Positions 22,059-34,900 of a stretch of 64,000 nt of DNA are shown one piece after another (position 1 is the stretch's first letter; each line of letters opens with the position of its first letter). Location of the stretch: NCBI GenBank assembly GCA_029204045.2, contig CM055060.1, positions 53,340,430-53,404,429 on the forward strand, read 5' to 3'. Position numbers and translations under genes: made by a program. This DNA is from Tillandsia leiboldiana (taxonomy: Eukaryota > Streptophyta > Magnoliopsida > Poales > Bromeliaceae). The notes below the pieces were generated by a model. It saw only the letters and a list, made by a program, of their open reading frames with translations, was not told where the DNA came from and ran no database searches.

Positions 22059-25000
22059 TGTAAGAATCTAAATTTTTGTTGTAAATAAATAAAAGAAAAG
22101 AATGAAAGTCAGGTTGATTTTGAAATACAAATGGCACAATTAGCGCAGTTGACCTTTTGCTACTGTGTAAATTGCACAGTCTACGAGGCAGATATATCGC
22201 CTTTCAATCCGAGCCTAATCTCGAAAATCCGAGATCACCAGTGCGACCGTCTCGTCGAACTGATCAAAAATGATATTGATCAAATTCAGATCCAACGGTC
22301 GGATCTTCCCGAAATCAGCAAAGAAGCGGGCGGGACCCGCGACTTAAGTGAATAGTGTTGTGAACAGTGGATGAATAGTAACCCCTATTTTCAAATATCC
22401 TTAGTGCCAACGTTAGTTAATTCGCTGTCTGGACTTCGATCACAGCAATCCAGGTAGTCGATTTGATCGGTTTCGTCGTTCTGAACGCAATGGCGCTGAC
22501 GGAATTTTCGTTTGACGACCCTAGAGTCTTGAAAAGCGCGATAAACTGTATTTTGATACAGTATTTATGGACCGAGAATTTATTCGGGCATTTTCTCGAA
22601 AAATAAAAATCGCTACCTGATAGGTTTCGTCGAGCTGGACGTCGTGGCGAAGTCCATTTTTTGATTCGACGACTAAAATGTCTCGAAAAGTATGAAATAC
22701 AGTGGAAAATATGACGTTTTGCACAATATACCCTATATTTTATGCTCCGTTTTGCGTGCTGGTCTATGGAGAGGGACTAGATTGCGAAACAAGTGTGCTG
22801 TGAAGGACTGGGCTTAAAATAGTGGGGTTTGAGGGACTAAAGTGCAATTATGCCTAATACACTATTTAAAGACTACTCGGATTAGGGTTTCTTAAACCCT
22901 TAACCCCGCAGCCCTGAGCCCAGCAGCCGTCAGCTCCAACGACTCCACTCCCTCTGCCGCACTCCACGGAGGTAGCGCACCGGCCGCCGCCGCCTCGTCG
23001 CCGGAGAAGGAGGAGCAGCAAGAAACCTTTTTCATCTCGGTTGTGAGGGTGGAGATCTCTCCCAGAGACCCAGGGTGGCTCCGAGCTTCAGCTGAGGACT
23101 CCTCTGTGACTGAGAGACCGAGCCCGAGTGGCGCCGACGCCAGCCGCCGCCGTGCGCCGCCGCGGGAGCATCTCTTCTTCTTTCATTTTTCCGGCGAGGT
23201 GAGTTATGGAAACCTTTGTTTTGAATTGGCCCATGGACCCGACCATTGTGTTCCTAACACCGAGGGGACCATCTTGGTACAGCCCGTGTCGCCGCCGTCC
23301 ACCCTGTTGCCGGCGGGAGCAATATCTCGCCGGAAAACCGCGTTCTCGGCCAATCTCGGGCGCGGCTTCATCCAACCGTCGGGACTTAGATCAGAGCCGT
23401 TGGATTCTTTCTTCTTTATGACTGAAAGGGTTCCATCAAGTTTGGAGGAGATCTCCTGAGGATCCAAGCCGCACGAGCCAGCCCTAGTCCTGGTCTTCTT
23501 CTACCTTGGCCGAACCTCACCGCCCGGCGCCGCCGCTGCCCGACGCCGCCGGGCATACCTCTGGTAAGCCTCACGGAACCAAGAGGAGCTTTCTGGTCCA
23601 AGTTGGAGGGGCTCGGGAGTTGCCGGTCGAAATCCACCATTAGAGCACCTCCAAATTCGCCCGAGCTCTGTGGGGTCGGCCGCCGGCGATCGCCGCCGCA
23701 CCCAGCCATCGCGCTGTGACCCAGGTAAGCCCATTTGAGCATTTCGACGTGTTACATAGGGTTGCATGCAGTTTTTGACGTAAGGATTTTCATTGCTGTA
23801 GTTGCACCATTGTTGCCATCGAGCTCGAGCCCCGGCCGTTGCCGCCGCTCCCGGTCGCCGTCCGACCACCCAGTTAACATTTTCTAGTCGAGGGCTTCCC
23901 ATTTATGCCCTTATATGTAGCCGGGTTGCCCTTCTTACCGATGCTGTCATCCTTGCTGTTAGGGTGACCGAGGTGTTTCTTCCCGGCCAGCCGCCGCCCG
24001 AAGCCGCCGGCGTCGGGTCGGGTCAAGATTGAGAGTCATCTGGGGCCAACCTCCCACTGCTACTTGCCTCAGACTGCACTTGGATTCCGAGCCGATCCAG
24101 ACTCGGCCAAATCGAGCCTTGTGTTGGTGTGGTGTTGCTCCGGCGACTTCTCCGGCCACCCTCCAACGCGCCACAGGTGAGCATCACTGTCCTCTGTCAT
24201 CACTCAGTGCTATGCTCCTGTGAGTTTCCAAAATGATCAAACATATGTTAAGATAACGCGTAGTTGCATTTTTGAGCCGAAATAGTTATGAGCCAACCTT
24301 GTAAATGGGCCTCGTGCTGGCCCAAGCCTGTGAGCACGAGCTTCGGCTCGTCGAAACGGACGCGATAGAACTTACAGTGCTGTCTTTGGTTTCCCGGATT
24401 GCGAGAACGGGTCGAAACAAGTAATCAACTTAGTGTTTTTATGCAAAGTTAAGATGTACTATAGACCTAAATGTAATTGGGACTCATTGGCTGTCTTTAG
24501 ACAGTATTTTCATACCTACTTGGCATCTTGTTAGAGTTCCGTGGGCTCTCGTTGAGCGGGAATCGGATCTTGTTCCGTAAATCGGCTTTATTGTCCCGTG
24601 TTAGCGTTGCGTTACTGTAGTGTTGTCGGGATGGGTATGTGTGAGTCTGTTACTGACTACAGTTTCTATTCAGGGCCCAGTTGTTCAGCACCAGCCTCCC
24701 AGTAGCCGAGAGGGAGTTCGGGGATCTGCCTACATTCAGGTGGGTTATCTTCGGTCCGGGCTTTATCTTTTCGGTCCTCTGGTTGCTTTAGTCCAATCGG
24801 ACACCTGTTTTTGATTAGTCCTGATGATTTTATCTATACGCCATATTATCTTTCCTGATAGACATTGATCTCCTTAGACATATCATGTACACCTGCTCGT
24901 CAGCTTTTATATCTTAGTACATAGATGTCATGGTCTGGTTATACCTGCTGTTTCCTGGCACTTGTGATACTTGCTTTATATTCAGATATGCATGATAGAC

Positions 25001-26121
25001 CCTGATCGATATATACAGATAGTAGATTCCCTGTTGGGATCTCGGCTTATTGCCGACTACCCGGTCACTAGACCGTGAGCTTGAGTATAGCATGATGATT
25101 GCCACGCACTGCTGTACTTCACGTACACTGACGGTTTGGCCACCGTCGTTGTGTTCTTTACCGGTAAAGTGGTCTAGAGATAGGACCCGTGAGCCCCGAT
25201 TGCATCTGTGAGTGCAGGGTTATGTCAGCAGATGGGGTGCGGATCAGTGGTTTTGTTTGAGGTTCTGTGAGACCAATAGTGGCATATGATTGGGTACTTG
25301 GGTTTCTGTTCTTGACGCATAACTCTTAGCATACTCTGTCATTTGTAACTATTTACCTTGTACCATATCCGCTCAGCTTCTTGCTTGATTATTTCAGTCA
25401 TATATTGATTATCAGCATTTATTATCTGCAGTTCCCTTATGCTTGATTATTACAGTTAGATCATGATTGTCAGCATTTATTATCTGCAGTTCCCTTATGC
25501 TTGATTATTTGCTTATGTCAGCATTTCCTATTGACTTATTGATTATCAGTAGACACTATCTGCTTATTTCAGCTTTACCCATCGACTTATTACTATCCGC
25601 AGATTTTAGTATCCAGTAGGTACGATTAGCTATTTCTCGGCTCGTCGTGCCCACTGGGATACATGTACAGTGTATCTCACACCCCCTGGGTGACCATTTT
25701 CCAGGTCCGTCGGGTGGAGGGATGTCGGGACGTTCGAGTGAGGCCGTCACGATAGAGCTGTCCCCCTGATGATATATCTGTGATTGAGATTTCGATGATT
25801 AGTAGTTGATTATCATATCGTAGTATTTCAGTTCTTATTTTATTTTGACATTTAAACTGATGTTAGAGTGTTACTTTAGTATGCTTCATTTTGGATTATT
25901 TAAGTTGATTATGTTGTTGGTTTAGTTAAGATATTATTTGATCTCTGATTGATGAACATCGTACTTGCCTAGCCGTGCATGTATAGGGAAGACTCCGTCC
26001 ATCTGGATAGAGGATTTTCTATATGTGTGGCGGTTTGTTACGCCCAGTTTGCGAACTCTGATTTATAAAAAAAATAAAAAAAAAAAGATTTAGACTGGAT
26101 TTTAAAACTCGGGGCGTGACA
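22059..26121 (+). mobile_element. Solo LTR, 4063 bp, Ty3-gypsy-like
   Basis: It begins TGTAAGAATCTAAATTTTTG and ends ACTCGGGGCGTGACA, the same termini (same orientation) as the minus-strand LTRs at 57271-60530 and 61403-64000. An exact 5-bp target duplication AGTGG flanks it (22054-22058 and 26122-26126). No PBS, internal region or second LTR is adjacent, so this is a solo LTR left by LTR-LTR recombination. It is about 800 bp longer than its relative at 57 kb. The many short frames at 23.0-24.2 kb lie in a GC-rich block of the LTR, conserve nothing recognisable, and should not be called genes. Confidence 0.9.
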
Positions 26122-26126
26122 AGTGG

Positions 26127-27460
26127 GGTCGGGGGTGGGGGTGGTGGCTATAACAAAGTGCGAGGGAGAGAACACATTAGCGAAAAAAAGACGGAAAGGG
26201 TGGGAAAAAAAATAAAAGAGTTAAAAAAATATCTTTTTTTTTTTTTTTTTTTTTTTCCTGTGAAGACTATTATATATCGTTGTTACTGTAGAAAAGATCA
26301 AAACTAGAGAAGAAAGAAGAAGATGATGAGGTTACATTATTAAGATGAAATTGCAGTATTTGAGACGAAATGTGCACTCTTTGAGACGAAAGTTATATTG
26401 TTTGAGGCTCAAATTATACTATTTGAGCGCAAATGTATTATTTGAGACGAAAATTATACTATTAAAGTAAAATTTGTATAATTTGAGACGAAAATTATAT
26501 TTTTTTGAAATAAAAATTGCACTATTTCTTATCGTCAATCCTGAACCCAAAATTCTTTCATTCTCCGCCATATTTGCGGACCAAACAACCTTCCTCGCGT
26601 CGACCTTAATTCCGTTGTGCCGTCTGGCAGGGAGATCCGAAAGCGCGAGAAGTGCGATCTCGTGGCCGCCCACGCCGCGGAGGCTGCCTGCTACGAGGCC
26701 CTCCGCGACAATCGCAACTCCCTCTCCGTCGTCGTTGGCGCCCGCTATGCCGCCCTTGACGACGAATCAAGCGAATACAACGCTGCCTCCGCCAACGTCC
26801 GTGACATTGTGGTTAAGAACTTCTTGGTGTCGGCTCGCGACAAGGAGCACCGCAAGAACGCGTTTGTCTGCATCTCTCATGGTAAGTGCTACGGATCAGG
26901 AGCTCATCAGCCTTCGCCCGGAGGCTGCCGCCCTCTCTGATGATAAGAACACCATCAACAACAACAATGAAAGCAACTTTTGCTTAAAAAGTATAATTTT
27001 TATCTCAAACAGTACAATATTTACTCAAAGATTATAATTTTTGTTCAAACAATTCAACTTTCGTTCAAAAAGTATAACTTTTGCCTCAAAAAAATTAATT
27101 TTTATCTCAAAAAGTATAACTTTTGTCTCAAACAGTACAACTTCATTTTAATAGTGCAAATTCATCATTTTCTTGTTTCTTCTATGGTCATTGTTATTTC
27201 TTGTAAGTTGTAACAACAACTAGGCATAATGATTTTCACAAGAAAAAGAATTATTTTTTATTTTTATTTTTACTTTTTTTTTTCACACTCTATATTTTTT
27301 TTACTATAACTCTTTCCCTTACCCTCGGCACTTTCTTGTCCCGTCGTCTTTAAATTCTTTGGTATTCTTTTCGTTATCATTTGTGGTCATACATTTCATT
27401 GCAAGAGTGGAGTGTGGTGTTGATATTGGAGTGGTGGAGAAGAAGGAGGTTTATATATAT
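26127..27460. repeat. Inverted arrays of ~20-bp units around a coding-like fragment
   Basis: Left array, about 26334-26520: repeated words of the form TTTGAGACGAAAATTATA. Right array, about 26975-27160: the complement, CAAAAAGTATAACTTTTGTCT. Each has about 8-9 imperfect units, so the two arrays form a long inverted repeat. Between them, about 26530-26940, lies a GC-rich, codon-like segment. Its frame contains KREKCDLVAAHAAEAACYEA and ends near a possible splice donor CATG/GTAAGTGC at about 26880. The family is not recognised. It could be a gene fragment carried inside a foldback element. Confidence 0.5.
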
Positions 27461-27504
27461 ATAGAGAGAGAGAGAGAAAGAGAGAGAGAGAAAGAGAGAG
27501 AGAG
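27461..27504. repeat. (GA)n microsatellite
   Basis: Interrupted (GA)n of about 44 bp after a short (TA)n, directly next to a foldback element. Confidence 0.8.
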
Positions 27505-28066
<562 letters not shown>

Positions 28067-28077
28067 AACTCTCTCTC

Positions 28078-28522
28078 CGTGACGCTCCCACTAGTTCCAC
28101 ATCGGATGTGGATGGAATTGTAATTGAGTTTATATGAAACATGGACACTAGTAATAATAGCCGTGCTTAAGCATTTTGGGCTGTGATTTAGGCCAAACGA
28201 GTTATTATTGCTAGTGGACCGGATCGTTACATTTGGTATCAGAGTCAATAACCAGCCGGAAGTGTGCGGCGAGTCTCGACCGAGTCTGGGTCTAGATGAC
28301 AGGGCTAGCGAGACGAGTCTCTCTTGGACTGCTGTGTGTGTGTTTGGGTTGACGTGTTTGGGCTGACGAGGACGTCAAGCCTAAACGGGGGGAGTATGTG
28401 ACGCCCCCAATAATCCGAGTTTATATGAGACATAGACACTAGTAATAATAGCTGGGCTTAAATATTTTGGGCTGTGATTTGGACGTAACGAATTATTATT
28501 GCTAGTGGGCCGGATCGTTACA
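28078..28522 (+). mobile_element. TRIM retrotransposon (hairpin-LTR type)
   Basis: Left LTR is about 28078-28231, right LTR 28397-28522 (TGTGACGCCCCC...GATCGTTACA), with a 165-bp internal region between them. The PBS TGGTATCAGAGTC begins at 28234, and a polypurine tract ACGGGGGGAGTA directly precedes the right LTR. Each LTR carries the CACTAGTAATAATAG / TTATTATTGCTAGTGG inverted repeat. Internal blocks CCAGCCGGAAGTGTG, GCTAGCGAGACGAGTCTC and GACGTCAAGC are shared with the Cassandra at 30566 and the element at 3692. The target duplication is not clear because the flanks are CT/CA microsatellites. Confidence 0.82.
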
Positions 28523-28969
28523 CACACACACACTCTCACTCTCTCTCTCTCTCTCTTGATTAATTCTAATGGAATGTATAAAATTTAAAATAGTAATTTA
28601 TTTTTATAAAAGCAGAAAATTGTTTAAGTTTTTTATGCAAGTCGGCCAAAACATCATCTTCCCACTCCGCTTTGACATAAAAAAGGATCGGCGTCTCCAC
28701 TCGGCTCCCCCCTCCCCACTTGTTAAGGTCTCCACTCTCCAACCACCGCTCTCCACCCGACGTGGTCCGTTTCTACCCATACATAACTACATATAACATC
28801 AACACCCTTTAGCCCCCCCCCCACCCTCCCCCAGCTCTCTCTCTCTCTCTCTCTCTCGCCTCTTTCACCACCACTCGTCTCCATCTTCCTCGTCCACACA
28901 CACACGCACGCACACAACCCCGCCCCCAAGAGCGTCCAGGGGGGCTGGGGGAGGAGGAGGAATCGATCG
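28523..28969 (+). promoter_or_regulatory. COP1 promoter and CT-rich leader
   Basis: A (CA)n/(CT)n stretch lies at 28521-28556, then AT-rich DNA, then a C-rich leader with (CT)n at about 28834-28858 just upstream of the COP1 start. A TRIM element ends about 450 bp from the start codon, inside the likely promoter. No TATA box can be assigned with confidence. Confidence 0.4.
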
Positions 28970-31900
28970 ATGGGGGACTCGTCGGTAGGCGCCCTCGTCC
29001 CCTCCGTGGTGAAGGCGGAGGCGACGGCGGCGGCGGCGGCTCCCGCGACCTCCGCATCCGCCCCGGCGCCGTCCTTGTCGGAGACCACGGACGCCGCAGG
29101 GGGAGCCGCGGCGGCGGCGGCGGCGGCGGCGGTGGAGGAGGAGGAGGAGGAGAGGCGCCAGGCCATGGCGGTGGATGCGGCGGCGGAGCTCGACAAGGAC
29201 CTGCTTTGCCCCATATGCATGGGGATGATCAAGGACGCGTTCTTGACCGCGTGCGGCCACAGCTTCTGCTACATGTGCATCGTCACCCACCTCAACAACA
29301 AGAGCGATTGCCCTTGTTGTTCTCACTACCTCACCAAGAACCACCTCTTCCCTAATTTCCTCCTCGATAAGGTTTGAACTTGTCCCGGCAATTTGTTTTT
29401 GAATTCAAATTGGGATTTTTGAGTGATGTGCGGTTGAAATTTTTGTAAAGATCGCATCTTTCTTGATCGTATAGGCTTTTAGAACTCGTCTCCCTTTTTC
29501 TCTGATTTGGTCTGTGGTGCACTTGGTGAATCCATTTTTTTTTTTCACCCTAATTGTGGGCTTATATCTATACAAGCGAACTAATTGCTGATGAACAAAT
29601 AGAGGCTAAGAATTTCCTACCAATTTGATTAATTTCTTATGCACTATAGATTGAATTGTTGAATAATCAGAGACAAGGATGAACATTTTGCCTACTTGGT
29701 CAGATTGGTATGTAATTCTGAGAATTGAATGTAAGTAGGCATACACTATTAGAATTCCTCAGAGAATGTTTTATAAGTATTGAAGGAGGAAAGAGATCTC
29801 AATTAAAGTGTTCATTTGACTTGTTTAAAGTTTCAATGTCATGTATGATAGATTGGTGCTTAAAGCCGTAATTTCTTGTAGGTCCTGAAAAAGACCTCAG
29901 CCCAGCAAATTGCAAAAACTGCATCACCTGTGGAGCATCTTCGTCTAGCACTGCAACAGGTCAGTGGTTACTTCACATTGATACATGGGTTCTGCCCTGC
30001 ACAATGTTGGAGGTGTTGCTGTGAAACTTCTGCTTCGTAAACTAAACAGGGATTTATTATGTTTTGGCACATATCAGGAGGTAGAAGGGAGTTTTTGCTA
30101 TATTGCTTTGTGCTGAAATTCTTGCCCATGGCTTCATATATGATGGTTAATATGTTCAGATGTTTGAGTATGGCTAAAATGTACACTTTTCGATGCCTAT
30201 TTTTTATAATGATAGGATTTTAGAAGAGTCTTCTATCATAAGTTTTCTTGCTTTATTTACAGCCTTTGAGCAAATGAAGTGAGAGACTAACATCATTCAG
30301 CTGCATGGCATGTAGAACATTATACGATGTATACCTTAGTTAAATCGTCATCCTTCAACTTTTGGCGATGTTTGCATCTCTTCTCTATGTTTGCATCTCT
30401 CTCTATCCTGGTATTACTTTTGTTTAATATACTCTCTGATAGATTGTCTATTTATTTATTTTATAATTATTCTACTGAAATTAGTGAACATATTCATCAC
30501 TCATGTGACGGTCCATATGTACAGGACTTTCTACTAGCTTCTCAGCTTCCATCAACTAGGTTTATTGTGACATCCCCGGAATTTGGATTAGTCCTCTATA
30601 TAAATGATATAATAGGACTAAATCTCTAACCCGGCTATAGCATTTTGGATGGTAGCAAGATCCAAGAGGAACATGAGAGTTAAGCGTGCTAGAGCTAGAG
30701 TAGTTCTAGGATGGGTGACCCCCTGGGAAGTGGGGCGTCACAATTGGTATCAGAGCCATTCACCAGCCGGAAATGTGAGATGAGTCTCGGCTGAGCCAGG
30801 GTTATATAGCGGGTAGAGCGAGACTCCCCAGCTAATGACCGTTGTGAGTGGAGTGCAGCTCCTCACAAGGTCGGCTAAGGCTAGCGAGACGAGTCTCACA
30901 TCGCCTGGTGCTTATGAGTGTGCTTGAGCCTGACGTGGACGTCAGGGCTTAAAGGGGGGAAGAATGTGACACCCCCGGAATTTGGATTAGTCCTCTATAT
31001 AAATGATATAATAGGACTAAATCTCTAATCCGGCTATAGCATTTTGGATGGTAGCAAGATCCAAGAGGAACATGAGAGTTAAGCGTGCTAGAGCTAGAGT
31101 AGTTCTAGGATGGGTGACCCCCTGGGAAGTGGGGCGTCACATTTATAGTCCTTTTCATGTTTATCATACTGTATGGAGACAAAAGCCTTTTTTTTTTTTT
31201 TTCTAGTAATGCCTCTTTGGTCAATCCAAAATGGTCTTAAGGCTATCCTCAAAGTTGTGATAAGACCATGCATTTTGTGGTATAGACCCTCTGACCCAGC
31301 GTATCTCATAATGCTTAGAATATCTGTGTTCTTTATCCGAATGGAAGCCTGCTCACTTTGTGTTATCTGGAAGAAACTGTTCTCTAATTTTTCTTGTTAA
31401 TGTTTCTAGTGTTGTGTGCAACTGAGCATGTCAACTTCCATCCTATGTAGAATTTCTACGTAAATGAATTATTTTAAGTTGGAGTGTCATTCCAGGTGCC
31501 AGATTGCGTGCTTAGAAATTACTATATAAGCAAAAAAAATTTCGAGCATTGGCTGGTCGGTTGGTAGCTTGCCGAGCTAATTATAGGAAAACTAGTCCAT
31601 TCAATGTTATATCAATCTGGTCAACCTTTTCGTGAAATCATATTGCTCTGCTGCTGAGTATCTGCAATTTTATCCAAAAAGACCTTAGCTTCAGTAACTT
31701 TTTATCAGTAGTGCTCATGCAGAGGAACTGCATGTGTTTCATCAACTGAAATTCTACAGTTATCACTATTGTAGTCAAGTAGAATATTAGTCATCTTAAA
31801 AATCGTGGGTCATCTTTTGCAGACTTAGATGACTCTATTTCTTGTAGACAGGGATGTGAAATGTCAGTTAAGGAGCTAGATGGCCTGTTAAGACTTCTTG

Positions 31901-34900
31901 CTGAGAAAAAGAGGAAAATGGAACAACAAGAGGCCGAGACAAACATGCAAATACTGCTTGATTTCTTGCACTGCCTCAGAAAGCAAAAACTGGATGAGTT
32001 GAATGAGGTTTGCTTTTGTAAATTTGATTGTGTTTCTTTTGTAGGCCTTCTGTATTTCCATCTTCTATGTCTATCTTAAATTCTGAATTTTCATATATTC
32101 ACTTAAAAAACTTAATTTCTCAACTATATACCCTTCTACTTGTAGAAGAAATTTAGATTTTACGGTGCTATATGTTGTAATAGATAATAATTTTGTCAAG
32201 ATATATTTGTAAGATCCCCTATATATCACTGGTATTATTTTAAAACTTTTTGTCATCTTTTCTTAATGCTTCTTTGTAAGCCAGTTAGATCTGCTTCTAA
32301 TCTATATAGTGAGGCTAGCGTATTATACTGGAGTGCAAGTTCATATTCCTTTGGTTCTGCAGGTGCAAACTGATCTACAGTACATCAAAGAAGATATAAG
32401 TGCTGTGGAGAGGCACAGAATAGAATTACACCGCGCCAAAGAGAGATACTCCATGAAATTGCGCATGCTTTTGGATGATCCTGTTGCACCGAAGATGTGG
32501 CCTTCCACAGCTAACAAGAATAGCAATCTCTTTCTCTCCAATGCTCGCAACTCTCTTGCTGGGGTTTGTTCTGGAAATTTACAGGGTAAGAAGGTTGATG
32601 TGAAGGCCCAAAAGAACAATCAAGGCTTCCAAAGAAGAGATGGTTTTACTGGTTCAGAGCCAGCAAATCCTCTTATTCAATCAGGAGTTGTCATAGCTAG
32701 AAAGAGGCGAATCCATGCACAGGTTTAAGTCTATCATACTTTTTATTGGCGATACACTTTGTAGTATCTCTTGTCATTACTTAAGTTTAAAGTGCATTTT
32801 ATTATGTGTCCTTTTTAAAAATATTTTCTAATTCTTGCACATCATATTTTGTTATCTAACTAATATAGTTCTTCCAAACTTCTATATTATTATATACCTT
32901 TTCAGTAACGTAATTTCTTAAAAGTAATCTTTGTTATTCGTTTTTCCTCTAAATTGATCTTAATTTATTCTTTTCTAATTTTGCAGTTTAGTGAACTCCA
33001 AGAATATTATTTGCAAAAACGGCGTCTTGGTGCAAATCAACAAAGTAGACGAGAAGAAAGAGAGATTAATGGCATAAGCAAAGAAGGCTATCATGCAGGT
33101 CTTGAGGACTTTCAGTCTGTGCTGACAACATTTACTCGATACAGGTCCGGCAATTAATCGAGTTCTTAGTCAGGTTTTGAATTTTGATGTTTTTTTGCAT
33201 TCGGTTGATAAAAAGATCATTGTACTATTTTTTTGCGTTTATCAATTTTTCTAAGTTCTTGTGGTGATTTATTTCTCACTATTTTCTTTTTCATTCTTGT
33301 TCGCTTTTGTATATTTCAGTCGCTTGCGTGTCATCGCGGAACTTAGACATGGAGATCTCTTTCACTCGGCAAATATTGTATCGAGGTGAGTAAATGGTGG
33401 AAAGAATACTTTGAATTTCTGCATATTTCTTCTTTTTTTTTTTGTTACTGTTTTAGTATGTTGTTCTTTGACTAGCTTTGCTGGTTTTGCAATAGGCTTG
33501 CTGCTCATTTTACAAATCTTGATGTTAGAATTGGCATATGTGGCGATTATTTTACAAGTTAAAACAACCCGTCCATGTTCCTCTCATATGTAGATTAGTT
33601 TAGAGCCTTGTAACTTTTAAAAGCTTTGTTGCTTTTTAAAAGCTTTCAGAAACTTTTCACCTGGCAATGGGCTTCCATCATTAGTTCAGAGGATCCAATT
33701 GGGTTGATATCTTTGAATATTTGAACAGATTACAAGTACTTGGAGCTAGTGCCTTTATATCAGGCGAAGAATATATTCATGAACTAGTCATCCATCACAC
33801 TTATTTCAGTTACAAGCAATATAGTTAGTGTCGCCGCTTGTTATTAAATCAATCTGTGGGTAACATGAAATTGAAAAAGTATACAAAGTGGAGCCTGATA
33901 TAATGTCTTAACTATTAGAAAATTTTCTCCTAATGTATTTCTGTTGTCAGCATACTATCTTGGAAATAAATCTGGAAACATCATAAAAATTTCTACTCTG
34001 GTAAAATTGCCAACTCATTTTTTAACTGGCAAAATTGTTGTGGAATTTGGACAAGGATTGCCGTGCTAGTGTCGGCACAGCCCCCCCCCCCCCCCCCCCC
34101 CCCCCCCCTGCCAATGGCACACCACTGGCACTGGTTTGGCACGTTTTTTTTTTTTTCTTTGGATTTTTTTTCAGGTAATGTTAGCTTGTTAAGATGTTTT
34201 AAGGTTTGTAATGTATATAAACTTGATTGAAATTGTATCTCTCATCCAATCCAAGCTGAAATAGTTATACACAACTCATGAAATAGAGCACATTATTGAA
34301 TTCAAATTTTAGTAGGTCTAAAGTATATGAACACTTCTAACATCCTTATTATTATTTTATTTTTATCAATTTAAAAATAAAAAGAAAAGAAGAAAGCTTG
34401 AAATAAAATAAAATACGTTGTCAAATAGAACACAACTTTTCTAACATTTTTTTATTATTTTAATTTCATGAATTTCAAAATAAAAAAGCAATGAAAAGAA
34501 TAAGAAAGTTTGAAAAAAAAAAATACATTGTGAAATAGAACACAACATTTCTTGCATTTTTTTATTATTTTAATTTTTTGAATTTAAAAATAAAAAGAAC
34601 AATGGAAAAAAAGAGTTTGAAAAAAAATACATAATGAAATAGAACACATTCTTGGCTTCAAATGTTAGTAGATCTAATAGTTCTCCTAGTGGACAAGTAT
34701 ATCAACATTTCTGTCTTTACTTATTTTAATTTTTTGAATTAAAAAAGAGACAATGAAAAAAAATAAAAAAGTAAAAATTTGAAAAAAAACACACTATGGT
34801 TTATGAAATTAAACACATTATTGGCTTCAAATGTTAGTAGATCTATGAGATCTACTACTATCTCAACATTCCTTTTTTTTTATTATTATTACTTTAATTT

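Noticed and set aside
23043..24223. Several overlapping frames of 64-138 aa
   Set aside because: All lie in a GC-rich block of the solo LTR. They overlap on both strands, have no recognisable domain, and are not obviously conserved in the related LTR.
30640..31141. Possible functional 5S rRNA genes
   Set aside because: Only the 3' part of 5S is recognisable, it lies inside both LTRs of a TTTAT-flanked element, and it is diverged from real 5S. It is a Cassandra LTR component.
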